Positions 1-8,330 of a DNA stretch of 64,000 nt are shown here, piece after piece. The first letter of the stretch is position 1. Each line of letters starts with the position of its first letter. The DNA comes from Bordetella petrii (GTDB lineage Bacteria > Pseudomonadota > Gammaproteobacteria > Burkholderiales > Burkholderiaceae_B), in the NCBI GenBank assembly GCA_017745595.1, contig WMBV01000013.1, forward strand, positions 82,856-146,855, in the 5' to 3' direction. The notes beneath the pieces are model-generated. The model saw nothing but the letters and a program-made list of their open reading frames with translations, had not been told where the DNA came from and searched no databases. A program made the position numbers and the translations under genes.

Positions 1-1
1 C

Positions 2-364
2 CGCGATGTGCAGGCACTGACGGCCATGCGCTTTCCCGTGTGGTCGCGGGCGATTTCGGCCAAGGGCACCATCAAGGCCACGCCGGGTTCGGTGAACCTG
101 CCGGTGGTGTGCGGCGGCGCGCTGGTCCATGCCGGCGACGTGGTCGTGGCCGATGACGACGGGGTGTGCGTGGTGCCGCGCCCGCAGGCCGCGGCGGTGG
201 CCGATGCCTGCGATGCGCGGCTGCGCAAAGAAACCGCCAATCGCGCGCGCCTGGCGGCGGGCGAGCCGGGGCTGGACATTTACGGAATGCGGCCCGCGCT
301 GGAGCGGGCCGGGCTGGTCTATGTAGACAGGTTGTCCGATCTGGATCCGCCGCCGCGGCCGTAG
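2..364 (+). CDS. RraA/LigK-type 4-carboxy-4-hydroxy-2-oxoadipate aldolase, C-terminal part
   Basis: The reading frame is open from the window edge, so the start lies upstream and about 120 C-terminal residues are seen. The pattern RDVQALTAMRFPVWSR, then GSVNLPVVCGG, a GDVVVADDDGV core and a closing YGMRPALERAGLVYV is typical of the LigK/GalC branch of the RraA-like fold. Members are metal-dependent class II pyruvate aldolases that split 4-carboxy-4-hydroxy-2-oxoadipate to pyruvate and oxaloacetate in protocatechuate or gallate 4,5-cleavage, and many also decarboxylate oxaloacetate. The exact substrate cannot be fixed from this fragment. No pathway partner lies downstream in the window. Confidence 0.75.
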   Translation, partial: RDVQALTAMRFPVWSRAISAKGTIKATPGSVNLPVVCGGALVHAGDVVVADDDGVCVVPRPQAAAVADACDARLRKETANRARLAAGEPGLDIYGMRPALERAGLVYVDRLSDLDPPPRP

Positions 365-386
365 CGCGGGCGCCGCAGCCGGGCCG

Positions 387-656
387 TCAGCCGGCGGGCT
401 GCGACAGGCGCTGGCAGCGCCGCTCGGCGAACTGCAGCTCGTGGATGGCCGCCTGGTGCAGGCGGTGCTGCTCTTCCAGGCAATTGTCGTATTTGAGGCA
501 AGCCTGGGCGTAGCTCAGGCCGGTGGCGCGCAGGCTCTGCACGAAGGCCGCGCGCGATTGGCGCAACAGGCGCAGGCCGAGTTCGCCTGCTTCGACCGCC
601 CGCCGGGCGCGGGCGACATGCTGGGCCGCGGCCTGCGGCGATTCGGTCGTATCCAT
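387..656 (-). CDS. Hypothetical protein, 89 aa, helical
   Basis: I do not recognise this protein. It is alanine- and arginine-rich and looks wholly alpha-helical, with no signal peptide or membrane segment. Two cysteines (in QACLKYDNCLEEQ) sit near the middle. It lies between the convergent aldolase gene and infA and is read in the same direction as infA, whose stop is 38 bases upstream of its start, so it could be the last gene of an infA transcript. The alternative plus-strand frames over this stretch look like composition-driven shadows. The call rests on frame, size and gene spacing only. Confidence 0.5.
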   Translation of the reverse strand: MDTTESPQAAAQHVARARRAVEAGELGLRLLRQSRAAFVQSLRATGLSYAQACLKYDNCLEEQHRLHQAAIHELQFAERRCQRLSQPAG

Positions 657-694
657 GCCAACCGACGAATCAAGCGCGCCAGGCCCCGCGGAGA

Positions 695-958
695 TCAGCG
701 GCGGCGCTGCGGCGGACGCGCAGTGTGGGGCGCGCGCTCGTCTTTGTGGCGGAAGTTGATACGGCCCTTGGTCAGGTCGTACGGCGACATTTCCAGGGTG
801 ACGCGGTCGCCAGCCAGGATGCGGATGCGGTGCTTGCGGATGCGGCCCGAGGCGTAGGCGCCGACTTCGATGCCGTTGTCCAGGGTGACGCGGTAGCGGC
901 TATCGGGCAGCACTTCGTCCACGATGCCATCGAGTTCGATCAGTTCTTCTTTTGCCAT
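695..958 (-). CDS. infA: Translation initiation factor IF-1 (second type, 87 aa)
   Basis: IF-1 binds the ribosomal A site with IF-2 and IF-3 during initiation. The 87-residue product begins [20 protein letters not shown] and carries the S1/OB-fold signature around [20 protein letters not shown] and [21 protein letters not shown] tail of about 15 basic residues ([10 protein letters not shown]) extends beyond the usual 72-residue IF-1. Betaproteobacteria commonly carry such an extra IF-1 outside the ribosomal protein cluster. The start is supported by AAGGAG about 8 bases upstream on the minus strand. A longer open frame runs to 1192, but its extra residues are not IF-1-like. Confidence 0.93.
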   Translation of the reverse strand: MAKEELIELDGIVDEVLPDSRYRVTLDNGIEVGAYASGRIRKHRIRILAGDRVTLEMSPYDLTKGRINFRHKDERAPHTARPPQRRR

Positions 959-1307
959 GTATGACTCTCCTTGGTCGATGCGCGCGCGCGCCGTGGCGTG
1001 GCGTTCGCGCCGCCCGAGGGCGGCATGCGCGGGACCCAAGTGCGCTTGGGCCAGCGGTGGAACACAAAACATTCCGGCTGGTACGGGTACTTGGCCGGGG
1101 AACCTGACGGAACCCGTGGCGGTACTCACGCCGCTTGGGGCAATATGCGCGCTGGGCGCGGCTTGGTCGCGGCGCTGCGCGAGGCGCGACACCGGAAGAA
1201 GCGGGTAGGGCGGCCGTGCTTATAGATCAAAACGTGTGCACGGAACAACTAGACATATTACTCCACCCGCCGGTATTTGACCAGGGTTTTCCCGGATTTC
1301 CGCGAAT
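959..1307. other. Intergenic leader region upstream of infA
   Basis: No gene is seen here. On the minus strand a TATAAG hexamer (1219-1224) with TTGTTC about 18 bases upstream is a weak promoter candidate for infA and would give a leader of about 250 nt. A small hairpin, CCCAAG-TGCG-CTTGGG, occupies 1035-1050 within that leader. The open frames crossing the region show no family resemblance. Confidence 0.3.
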
Positions 1308-1726
1308 TCAGCGTTCGACCGGCTCGGGCAGCGGCCCCGCGTGGGGATATTGCGGCAGATCGTCGGCAATGTCGTACCAGGGCGCCTTGTGGGCCACGTG
1401 TACGTGGCAGGCGGCCTTGATGCCGGGATTGTCGTCCAGGGCCCCCAGCGGCAGCCCGTAGGTGTCGGGGGCCTGGTCGAAACGCGACAGCAGCGGCGTG
1501 CCGCAGGCCCCGCAAAAGCCCCGGTAATTGCCGGGCGACGAGCTGTACCACGTAATGGAGCTTTCGCCGCGGGTCCAGGCGAAGTCTTTTGCCTGCACCG
1601 TGGCGCGGGTGCGAAAGGCCGCGCCATGGGCCTTGCGGCACATTACACAATGGCAATTCAACGCCTGGGTCAGCGGGCCCGAGATCTCGTAGCCACGCGG
1701 CTGCACAGGCAGGAACCTCTCAGCAT
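1308..1726 (-). pseudogene. GFA/CENP-V family protein, frameshifted near its N terminus
   Basis: GFA-domain proteins are small zinc-binding beta-folds related to glutathione-dependent formaldehyde-activating enzyme; most have no proven reaction. The ATG at 1726 (minus) has GGAG upstream and reads MLRGSCLCSRV, the expected N terminus with the first CxC zinc pair. The frame then shifts near 1694-1700. The rest of the domain continues one frame over as GYEISGPLTQ, followed by CHCVMCRKAHGAAFR and GFCGACGTPLLSR. One missing base in a presumed V-R-Y-E stretch explains the break. The alternative in-frame upstream sequence back to 1796 lacks the first zinc ligands. It is either a true pseudogene or a sequencing error. 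Confidence 0.72.
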
Positions 1727-1844
1727 GTCGTGCTCCGGGGTAGGCGAAAACCCCAATATAAACCGACGCCGGCGGGCCGGTTCGTGACACTTTCATTGCA
1801 CGACATCCCCGCGCCGCCGCCGCCCGCGCGGCGCGGGCGGGTGC

Positions 1845-1862
1845 CGGTCATCACCCTGTCAC
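1845..1862 (+). promoter_or_regulatory. Probable Pho box upstream of phnC
   Basis: Two 7-base repeats, CGGTCAT and CTGTCAC, are separated by four bases, the architecture of the PhoB box (CTGTCAT, N4, CTGTCAT); each matches 6 of 7. The box ends 46 bases before the phnC ATG. It predicts phosphate-starvation control of phnCDE. This is seen by eye and has not been scored against a matrix. Confidence 0.55.
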
Positions 1863-1908
1863 CGCCGGTCCACAGAATGCGCGGCATGGTTCGACAAGGG
1901 GAATCCTC

Positions 1909-2754
1909 ATGACCAACGCAATCGAGGTGCGCGGCCTCAGCAAATCTTTCCGCGCCGGCACGAAAGCCCTGGACGACGTCAGCCTGACCGTGGCCCCCGG
2001 CGAAATGGTGGCGCTGCTGGGCGCGTCGGGGTCGGGCAAATCGACCCTGCTGCGCCACCTGGCCGGTTTCATCGCCGCCGATCCGGGCACGGACAGCAGC
2101 GTCGTCGTCAATGGCCACGCCATCCAGCGCGACGGCCGTATCAGCCCGCGGGTCCGCGGCGCGCGCGCCGGCATCGGTTTCGTGTTCCAGCAATTCAACC
2201 TGGTGGGCCGCCTGCCGGTCATTACCAACGTGCTGACCGGCCTGCTGCCGCGCGTGCCGCTGTGGCGCAGCCTGCTGCGCTATTTCCGGCGCGCCGAGGT
2301 GCGCGTCGGGCTGGATGCCTTGGCCCAGGTTGGTATAGACGACTATGCATTTCAACGGGCCTCGACCCTGTCGGGCGGGCAGCAGCAGCGCGCCGCGATT
2401 GCGCGCACGCTGGTGCAGAACGCCCGCGTGATCCTGGCCGACGAGCCCATCGCTTCGCTGGACCCCGAATCGTCGCGCCGCGTGATGGATACGCTGGCTC
2501 ACATCAATCGCAGCCGCAAGGTGGCCGTGGTGGTGTCGCTGCACCAGGTCGACGTGGCGCTGCGCTATTGCGCGCGCGTGGTGGCCTTGCGCCACGGGCG
2601 GGTGGTGTACGACGGGCCCGCCGCCCAACTGACCGAAACCATGCTGCGCGACCTGTATGGCGCCGACGTCGCCGAACTGCTGCCGCAAGGCGGCGAACGC
2701 CCCGTGCCGCAACCGTCCTTGATTACGCCGCGGCCGCTGGCCGCCGCGGCCTGA
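1909..2754 (+). CDS. phnC: Phosphonate ABC transporter ATP-binding protein
   Basis: This is the ATPase of the phosphonate/phosphite importer PhnCDE and acts at the inner membrane. The 281-residue product has Walker [10 protein letters not shown] (about residues 38-46), a Q-loop in [14 protein letters not shown], the ABC signature LSGGQQQR, Walker [14 protein letters not shown] and a switch histidine in SLHQVD. The Q-loop region and the insertion around [11 protein letters not shown] are typical of PhnC rather than generic amino-acid importers. AGGGGA precedes the ATG. It is first in phnCDE, followed 34 bases later by phnD, with a likely Pho box upstream. Confidence 0.93.
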   Translation: MTNAIEVRGLSKSFRAGTKALDDVSLTVAPGEMVALLGASGSGKSTLLRHLAGFIAADPGTDSSVVVNGHAIQRDGRISPRVRGARAGIGFVFQQFNLVGRLPVITNVLTGLLPRVPLWRSLLRYFRRAEVRVGLDALAQVGIDDYAFQRASTLSGGQQQRAAIARTLVQNARVILADEPIASLDPESSRRVMDTLAHINRSRKVAVVVSLHQVDVALRYCARVVALRHGRVVYDGPAAQLTETMLRDLYGADVAELLPQGGERPVPQPSLITPRPLAAAA

Positions 2755-2788
2755 GCCCCACCCCATTCCCTCACGGAGTCATCCCCTC

Positions 2789-3775
2789 ATGCTACGCAGA
2801 ACTTTGTGCGCCCTGGTCGCCGCCACGGCCCTGTCTTCGGTCGCCCAGGCGCAAGACGCCAAGCCGCTGAACTTCGGCATTATTTCCACGGAATCGTCCA
2901 CCAACCTGAAGCAGGCCTGGCAGCCGCTGATCGACGACCTGAGCAAGGCGGTGGGCGTGCCCGTGAAGCCGTTCTTCGCGTCCGACTACGCCGGCATCAT
3001 AGAAGGCATGCGTTTCAACAAGGTGCAGCTGGGCTGGTTCGGCAACAAGTCGGCCATGGAAGCCGTGGACCGCGCCCAGGGCGAAGTGTTCGCCTCGGTG
3101 ATCGACAAGGACGGCAACCCCGGTTATTGGTCGGTGCTGCTGGTCAACAAAGACAGCAATCTGCAGACGCTGGACGACGTGCTGAAGAACGGCAAGCAGC
3201 TGAGCTACGGCGCGGGAGATCCCAATTCGACCTCGGGCACGCTGGTGCCGGGCTACTTCCTGTGGGGCGCCCGTCACATCGAGCCCAAGACGTTCTTCAA
3301 GACGGTGCGCGCGTCCAACCATGAAAGCAATCTGCTGTCGGTCATCAACAAGCAGGTGGACGTGGCCATCAACAATACCGAAATGCTGGAGCGCTACCGC
3401 GTGAACACCGGCAAGGACGCCACCGAGTCGGTGCGTGTCTTGTGGAAGTCGCCGCTGATCCCGGCCGACCCGATGGTGATGCGCAGCGATCTGCCGGCCG
3501 ACATGAAGCAGCGCATCCAGGCGTTCTTCGTGAACTACGGCAAGGAAGGCGCCGACGCCGAGCGCCAGCAGAAAGTGCTGGCCGGGCTGACCTACAAGGG
3601 CTTCCGCGCGTCGAGCAATTCGCAACTGGTGCCGATCCGCCAGATGGAGCTGGCCAAGCAGAAGATCGGCGTGGAAACCAACACCACGCTGAGCGCGGCC
3701 GACAAGCAGCAGAAGCTGGCCGAGCTGGACCGCCAACTGGCCGAACTGGACAAGCTGGCCGGCAAGTCGCAGTAA
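2789..3775 (+). CDS. phnD: Phosphonate ABC transporter periplasmic binding protein
   Basis: This is the type II periplasmic binding protein that delivers phosphonates to PhnCE. Of its 328 residues the first 22 form a signal peptide ending AQA|QD. The mature protein starts with KPLNFGIISTESSTNLKQAW and contains the PhnD-like segments VQLGWFGNKSAMEAVDRA and YGAGDPNSTSGTLVPGYF, which line the phosphonate site. The last 40 residues (AADKQQKLAELDRQLAEL) form a coiled-coil tail, as in other PhnD proteins. A strong hairpin with a T-run lies directly after the stop and should make this protein more abundant than PhnE. Confidence 0.93.
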   Translation: MLRRTLCALVAATALSSVAQAQDAKPLNFGIISTESSTNLKQAWQPLIDDLSKAVGVPVKPFFASDYAGIIEGMRFNKVQLGWFGNKSAMEAVDRAQGEVFASVIDKDGNPGYWSVLLVNKDSNLQTLDDVLKNGKQLSYGAGDPNSTSGTLVPGYFLWGARHIEPKTFFKTVRASNHESNLLSVINKQVDVAINNTEMLERYRVNTGKDATESVRVLWKSPLIPADPMVMRSDLPADMKQRIQAFFVNYGKEGADAERQQKVLAGLTYKGFRASSNSQLVPIRQMELAKQKIGVETNTTLSAADKQQKLAELDRQLAELDKLAGKSQ

Positions 3776-3781
3776 GCCGCC

Positions 3782-3820
3782 GCGCCGGCCGGCCTGGGCG
3801 GGCCGGCGCTTTTCTTTTTT
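3782..3820 (+). terminator. Intrinsic terminator-like hairpin between phnD and phnE
   Basis: The arms GCGCCGGCC (3782-3790) and GGCCGGCGC (3801-3809) pair perfectly around a 10-base loop. TTTTCTTTTTT follows at 3810-3820. This is a textbook rho-independent terminator, yet phnE begins 18 bases after it on the same strand. It probably acts as a partial terminator that lowers phnE relative to phnCD. Confidence 0.8.
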
Positions 3821-3838
3821 CACGCACGGATTTCCGCC

Positions 3839-4633
3839 ATGAGCGTTATTGTTTCGCCCGCCCGCCATCCCGCCGCGTTGCGGTCTTCCCTGCCGGGCCT
3901 GCTGGTGTGGGGCGTGGTGCTGGCATTGTTGATGCTGTCATGGCGCGGCGCCGATATGCGTCCGCTGGACCTGCTGACCGAGTCCGGCAACATGGCCACT
4001 TACGCGGCGGACTTCTTTCCGCCGAATTTCCGCGATTGGCGCATGTACCTGGACGAGATGCTGGTAACTGTGCAGATCGCCATCTGGGGCACTTTCCTGG
4101 CCATCGCGCTGGCGGTGCCGTTCGGGCTGCTGTGCTCGGCCAATATCGTGCCGGCCTGGGTGTACCAGCCCATGCGCCGCCTGATGGACGCCTGCCGCGC
4201 GATCAATGAAATGGTGTTCGCCATGCTGTTCATCGTGGCGGTGGGGCTGGGCCCCTTCGCGGGCGTGCTGGCGCTGTGGGTCCACACTACCGGGGTGCTG
4301 GCCAAGTTGTTCGCCGAGGCGGTCGAGGCCATCGACCCGCGCCCGGTCGAGGGCGTGCGGGCCACCGGCGCCAATGCGGTCGAAGAAGTGGTCTACGGCG
4401 TGATCCCGCAGGTGCTGCCGCTGTGGATCTCGTTTTCGCTGTACCGGTTCGAATCCAACGTGCGCTCGGCTTCGGTCGTGGGCATCGTGGGGGCCGGCGG
4501 CATCGGCACGGTGCTGTGGGAAATCATCCGCAGCTTCCAGTATGCCGAGACCTGCGCGGTGATGATCATCATCGTCGCTTTCGTCGTGGTCATCGACCTG
4601 CTTTCCGCACGCATCCGGCGCGCGCTGATCTGA
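3839..4633 (+). CDS. phnE: Phosphonate ABC transporter permease
   Basis: This is the inner-membrane permease of the PhnCDE importer, 264 residues with about six hydrophobic helices. The EAA-type cytoplasmic loop is visible as [20 protein letters not shown] followed by a VIPQVLP segment, and [19 protein letters not shown] is characteristic of PhnE near the C terminus. The ATG follows the phnD terminator-like hairpin with only a weak ribosome site. Transcription probably depends on read-through from phnC. Downstream lies the first copy of the hairpin-pair repeat, and the cluster is interrupted there. Confidence 0.92.
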   Translation: MSVIVSPARHPAALRSSLPGLLVWGVVLALLMLSWRGADMRPLDLLTESGNMATYAADFFPPNFRDWRMYLDEMLVTVQIAIWGTFLAIALAVPFGLLCSANIVPAWVYQPMRRLMDACRAINEMVFAMLFIVAVGLGPFAGVLALWVHTTGVLAKLFAEAVEAIDPRPVEGVRATGANAVEEVVYGVIPQVLPLWISFSLYRFESNVRSASVVGIVGAGGIGTVLWEIIRSFQYAETCAVMIIIVAFVVVIDLLSARIRRALI

Positions 4634-4670
4634 CGGTGATCCAGATTCGCGGGATTCAGGTCGCGGGATT

Positions 4671-4769
4671 CAGGTGTCTGACTCCCGCAGGGTGTCAGAC
4701 ACCGAAATCAGCCGCGAACATTTCTGTACCCAGGCGGTGTCCGACACCCTGCGGGGAGTCGGACACCTG
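4671..4769. repeat. Hairpin-pair repeat, copy 1
   Basis: Two hairpin units (about 4672-4704 and 4736-4768) face each other around a spacer of about 31 nt. The first stem is GGTGTCTGAC with GTCAGACACC. The second has CGAC with GTCG at the stem top, so both strands changed together. It lies between the convergent ends of phnE and the hydrolase gene. Its spacer is nearly the same as that of the 13.4-kb copy. Confidence 0.9.
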
Positions 4770-4784
4770 GCAAAGCCTGGCAAG
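4758..4784 (+). repeat. 27-bp direct repeat, left copy
   Basis: The stretch starts gtcggacacc and ends gcctggcaag. It recurs with 26 of 27 bases identical at 12944-12970. The two copies bracket the segment holding the hydrolase-to-LVIVD genes. The left part overlaps the end of hairpin-pair copy 1. Confidence 0.8.
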
Positions 4785-4799
4785 GCGTGGCTGCGCCTA

Positions 4800-5990
4800 T
4801 TAGCCGGGATAGAACTCCAGCTTTGTCTGGTCGATCTTGAAGATATCGGCCAGCCAGTCCAGCATCAGTTCCTGGCCCAGAGTCGGGTTGTCATGCTGGC
4901 AGTGCTCGGCGCCGGTTTCTTCTTCGCTGGTCAGGCGCAGCGTGGCGTTGACCCCGTGGCTGACCGCGTAATCGTGCAGTTTCTTGACCGTTTCAACGCC
5001 GAGCACATCATGCCCGCCGTGAATAATCAGGTAAGGGCACTTCATGTTTTCCAGCACGCCTTCCAGCGTGAAGGGCTTGGCAATCTCGGTAGCCTCGGCC
5101 ATCGACTTGGCGCCAAAAACCCACTTGATATGCCCGGCCAGGCCGTGATTGTCGTCGCGCGTCTTCCAGCGCTCATGGATGTCCCACATGGCCCCGTGCG
5201 AAATGCAGGCGGCGAGCCTGGGTTCCATCGCTCCCGCTCGCGCGGCGTAGTATCCCCCCAGGCTGGATCCGCTGAACGCGATGCGCGACATATCGACGTC
5301 GTCGCGCTGCGCCAGCCAGTCGATGCATTTGCCTACCGGTACTTCGTAGTCATGCCGGGTCACTAATCCATGCCGTCGCAGTGCGCCACCTTGCCCGGGG
5401 CCGTCGACCAGCAGCACCGACATGCCGCGCTGCAGCGCGCCTCGCCCGGTCATGAACCACAGTTCATCCTTGAACGAGTCGAGTCCTCCTACCGAGATCA
5501 GCACCGGTTGGCGTTCTCCCCCGTTGGCGGAGCGGATGAAATAGGCGGGCAGCGGTTTGCCCGGCTCGTAGGGAATATCGACGATTTCGGCCTTTGGGGT
5601 CAATTGCTTCAGGAACTTGTGCGATGCTTTCTCGCAGCGGTCGAATGTCGGCAAACGGCGTGGATCATCGGCGGCCAGCCAGAACTCCGCTTCGCGAAAA
5701 TAATTCGCGGCACGCAGCCAGCAGTTCATCGCGCTGCGGATGTGATGGGCGGCGAATTCCTCGTCGCCGCGGCGGTCGTTGCGTTCGGCGATATGCGTCC
5801 ATTCGCGATACCAGCTCTCGAAGTCATTGGCCACGATCTTGCTGCCGGCCTGGAAGACCTCGCTGATGGCGCCGCCGCCTTCCTGGGTTTCGCCCAGGCC
5901 GCGCCGGAATTGGTATGACATCCAGAAATCGTTGTGCCAATGGTGCCAGCCAAATGGCTCGTAGCTGGGGGCTTTTTCCGTTTCTTTCAT
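4800..5990 (-). CDS. Alpha/beta hydrolase, FrsA/pseudooxynicotine-hydrolase-like
   Basis: This 396-residue alpha/beta hydrolase has a long helical N-terminal region (about 1-135) before the catalytic domain. That arrangement resembles 2,6-dihydroxypseudooxynicotine hydrolase and related DUF1100/FrsA-like enzymes, some of which cleave C-C bonds. The nucleophile elbow GSSLGG gives Ser243, Asp328 lies in HGGHDVL, and His363 in GAEHCQHD completes the triad. No signal peptide is seen, so it should be cytosolic. It is the last gene of a minus-strand set with a Bug receptor and a polysaccharide-deacetylase-fold enzyme. The substrate is unknown; nicotine breakdown is only one possibility. Confidence 0.78.
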   Translation of the reverse strand: MKETEKAPSYEPFGWHHWHNDFWMSYQFRRGLGETQEGGGAISEVFQAGSKIVANDFESWYREWTHIAERNDRRGDEEFAAHHIRSAMNCWLRAANYFREAEFWLAADDPRRLPTFDRCEKASHKFLKQLTPKAEIVDIPYEPGKPLPAYFIRSANGGERQPVLISVGGLDSFKDELWFMTGRGALQRGMSVLLVDGPGQGGALRRHGLVTRHDYEVPVGKCIDWLAQRDDVDMSRIAFSGSSLGGYYAARAGAMEPRLAACISHGAMWDIHERWKTRDDNHGLAGHIKWVFGAKSMAEATEIAKPFTLEGVLENMKCPYLIIHGGHDVLGVETVKKLHDYAVSHGVNATLRLTSEEETGAEHCQHDNPTLGQELMLDWLADIFKIDQTKLEFYPG

Positions 5991-6036
5991 ATCGTCCTCT
6001 GTCGGAAGTGTCCTATCAGTTAAAGCGCGAGCGTAA

Positions 6037-7008
6037 TTACTGAGGCTGATAGCCGGTGTCTTTGACGAGTTTGCTGAATTTCTCGTTTTCGCTTTTCAAG
6101 AGCTCGGCAAACTGCTCGGGGGATTTGCGCATCGGAATCAGCCCTTGCGTGGCCAGCGTCTTCTGTAGCTCGGGCTGTTCCAGGGCGTGATTGATCGCGG
6201 CGTTGAGCTTGTTGACAATGTCGGGCGGCGTGCCGGCGGGGGCGACGAAGCCAAACCATCCTACCGAGCTATAGCCCTTGAGCGATTCACCCACCGTGGG
6301 CAGGTCCGGCAGCGCGGGGTCGCGTTCGGGATAAGTAATGCCCAGCAAATTGAGCTTTCCCGACTTGATCAACGCCGAGATGCTGGTGAAGGCGTTTACG
6401 CCCACGTCAATGCGTCCGCCGCTCAGGTCGGTAATGACCGCGCCATTACCCTTGTAAGGTACGTTGATGAACTTGATTCCTGACATAAGAGCCAGGGATT
6501 CGAACGACATGTGCGGCAGCCCGCCCATGCTTGTGGTGCCTATGGTCAGTTTTCCGGGATTCGCCTTGGCCCAGGCGATCATCTCGTTCACTGTTTTAAA
6601 CGGCGCATCTGGCCGGGATACCAACGCGAGATAGTTCATCGCGGCCAAAGCCACGGGGGTCAGGTCTTTGAGCGGGTCATAGGGCAAGTTTTTATAGGTA
6701 TAAGGCGCCAGCGCCAGGTTGGTGACTAGCCCTACTCCCAATGTGTAGCCATCGGGTGGCGCCTTGGCCGTCTGCGTCATGCCGATCTGGCCGCTGGCGC
6801 CGGCCTTGTTATCGATTATCACAGGCTGGCCCAGGCTTTTGCTGATTTCAGCGCCTACCAGCCGGGCGATTACATCGGGTCCGTCGCCCGGTGTATACGG
6901 CACAATGATATTGATGGGTTTGGAGGGGAACTCGTCCGCGAACGCGGCCCCCGTTACGCACAGCGCGGCGCACAACGCCGCCAGTTTGCCTGTCCAAGTC
7001 GTCTTCAT
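6037..7008 (-). CDS. Bug-family (TctC-like) periplasmic solute receptor
   Basis: Bug proteins bind carboxylated or amidated small molecules in the periplasm and are greatly expanded in Bordetella and relatives, usually without an adjacent TctAB permease. The 323-residue product has a signal peptide ending AFA|DEFPSKPI. It then shows the family pattern INIIVPYTPGDGPDVIARL, GQPVIIDNKAGASGQIG and PPDGYTLGVG. It is closely similar to the receptor at 10390 (shared GYTLGVG followed by TNLAL), which suggests local duplication. It sits between the alpha/beta hydrolase and the deacetylase-fold gene and probably captures the substrate of that cluster. Confidence 0.9.
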   Translation of the reverse strand: MKTTWTGKLAALCAALCVTGAAFADEFPSKPINIIVPYTPGDGPDVIARLVGAEISKSLGQPVIIDNKAGASGQIGMTQTAKAPPDGYTLGVGLVTNLALAPYTYKNLPYDPLKDLTPVALAAMNYLALVSRPDAPFKTVNEMIAWAKANPGKLTIGTTSMGGLPHMSFESLALMSGIKFINVPYKGNGAVITDLSGGRIDVGVNAFTSISALIKSGKLNLLGITYPERDPALPDLPTVGESLKGYSSVGWFGFVAPAGTPPDIVNKLNAAINHALEQPELQKTLATQGLIPMRKSPEQFAELLKSENEKFSKLVKDTGYQPQ

Positions 7009-7045
7009 GATTAACCTCCGATGTTCGTTGTTTCAGGTCGGGCCG

Positions 7046-7942
7046 TTACGCGGCAGCAGTTTCGGACCGATACCAATCGAGAACTTGTTCTCCGGTCCAC
7101 ATCACGACATCGTTATGTCCCAGGATGTAGTCGTAGAGTTGCTCCAGGTACTTGATCCGATGCGGCGCGCCTGTCAGATAGGGGTGAATAGAGATGGCCA
7201 TGACGCGCGGGATCTCGGCGCCTTCGAGATACAGGCGGTCAAACTGGTCGCGGCCGCGCCGCAGAATTTCGTCGGACGGCTGCTGTTGCACCGCGCTGAT
7301 GACGACATCGTTGAGCTCGACGGTATAAGGCACCGATACCATCTCGCCTGCGCGGGTACGCAACGAGACGGGCTGATCGTCCAGCACCCAGTCGGCCACG
7401 TACTCGATGCCAGCCTCGGCCAGCAGATCCAGGGTTTCATCGGTTTCGGTCAGCCCTGGGCTTTCCCAGCCGCGCGGCGCTTTGCCGGTGAAGTCCCGGA
7501 TCGCTTTGATTGTGTCTGAAATGGCCTGAGTCTGATCCGGTACGGTATGCATGGGCTGTTGAACATGGCCATGGCCCATGAATTCCCATCCCGCATCGCG
7601 GGCGGCGGCGCACATTTCCGGATACAGCGAGCACACGGTGCCATTGAGCGCCAGCGTGGCTTTCAGGCTCCGCGATTGCAGTGCATCGAGAAATCGCCAG
7701 AAGCCTACTCGAGCGCCGTATTCGTGCCAGGCCCAATTGGGGATGTCCGGCAACAATGGTCGCCCCATGGGCGGTGGCAAGACCGCGCGCGGCATCGCCG
7801 CGGCGGGATTCCAATTTTCAAGATTGACGATGGTCCATACGGCTACCCGTGCTCCGCCGGGCAACGCCAGCGGACGGCGTTTGTGAATGGGCTCATATGT
7901 CAAACGATCGCGCACGCTGCTGCCGATCATCTTTTCGGTCAT
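7046..7942 (-). CDS. Polysaccharide-deacetylase-fold hydrolase, PuuE/imidase-like
   Basis: The 298-residue product has the NodB-like barrel seen in PuuE allantoinase and cyclic-imide hydrolases. Visible elements are RVAVWTIVNLENWNP near the start, ATLALNGTVCSLYPEM, GWEFMGHGHVQQP, PRGWESPGLTETDETLDLL and a late SIHPYLTG. The lack of a signal peptide argues against a cell-wall substrate and for a cytosolic C-N bond hydrolase. The ATG at 7942 follows GAGG; the frame stays open to 8041 without family-like sequence. It is first in a minus-strand operon divergent from the IclR gene. Imide or ureide hydrolysis is an inference. Confidence 0.72.
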   Translation of the reverse strand: MTEKMIGSSVRDRLTYEPIHKRRPLALPGGARVAVWTIVNLENWNPAAAMPRAVLPPPMGRPLLPDIPNWAWHEYGARVGFWRFLDALQSRSLKATLALNGTVCSLYPEMCAAARDAGWEFMGHGHVQQPMHTVPDQTQAISDTIKAIRDFTGKAPRGWESPGLTETDETLDLLAEAGIEYVADWVLDDQPVSLRTRAGEMVSVPYTVELNDVVISAVQQQPSDEILRRGRDQFDRLYLEGAEIPRVMAISIHPYLTGAPHRIKYLEQLYDYILGHNDVVMWTGEQVLDWYRSETAAA

Positions 7943-8330
7943 AGAAAGGCCTCGAGGGCTGGGGCGCTTCCGGCAGGAATCCAACCTGGTTGCCGGATCG
8001 CTGTGGGTCAACGGAATGTGTGGGCCCATCCTATTGCCCACGCCTGAAGGCGGTCAAACGTCTTTTGGTTTTTATCTCATATATTAATATTTTTTAGGGA
8101 AAACCATAGCATTTGCGTTTCAGGCAGCCTTGACCTGGGTTTTTACTTACTCGAAATTTATCCTTGATATATAAGAGAAAAAAATCCATGAACTTGCGTG
8201 TCATGAAAAAATACTTACTGGATCGGCCGATTTTTGTGTAATCTTCGGATCAGGAGTTATTTATTTTCTTGATTAATGAGAAAATAAGCGCGACCGCTAA
8301 GCACCAGCTTGCACAAGAGAGGTACTTCTG
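7943..8330. promoter_or_regulatory. AT-rich divergent control region with IclR-type palindrome
   Basis: No gene is seen in this stretch, which is far more AT-rich than its surroundings. It separates the minus-strand hydrolase operon from the plus-strand IclR gene. At 8261-8287 the arms TTATTTTCT and AGAAAATAA form a perfect 9-bp inverted repeat around TGATTAATG, 43 bases before the IclR start. A near copy of the right half (GATTAATGAGAA) recurs at 10251-10262, upstream of the second Bug gene. This is a plausible operator for the local IclR protein. Confidence 0.5.
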
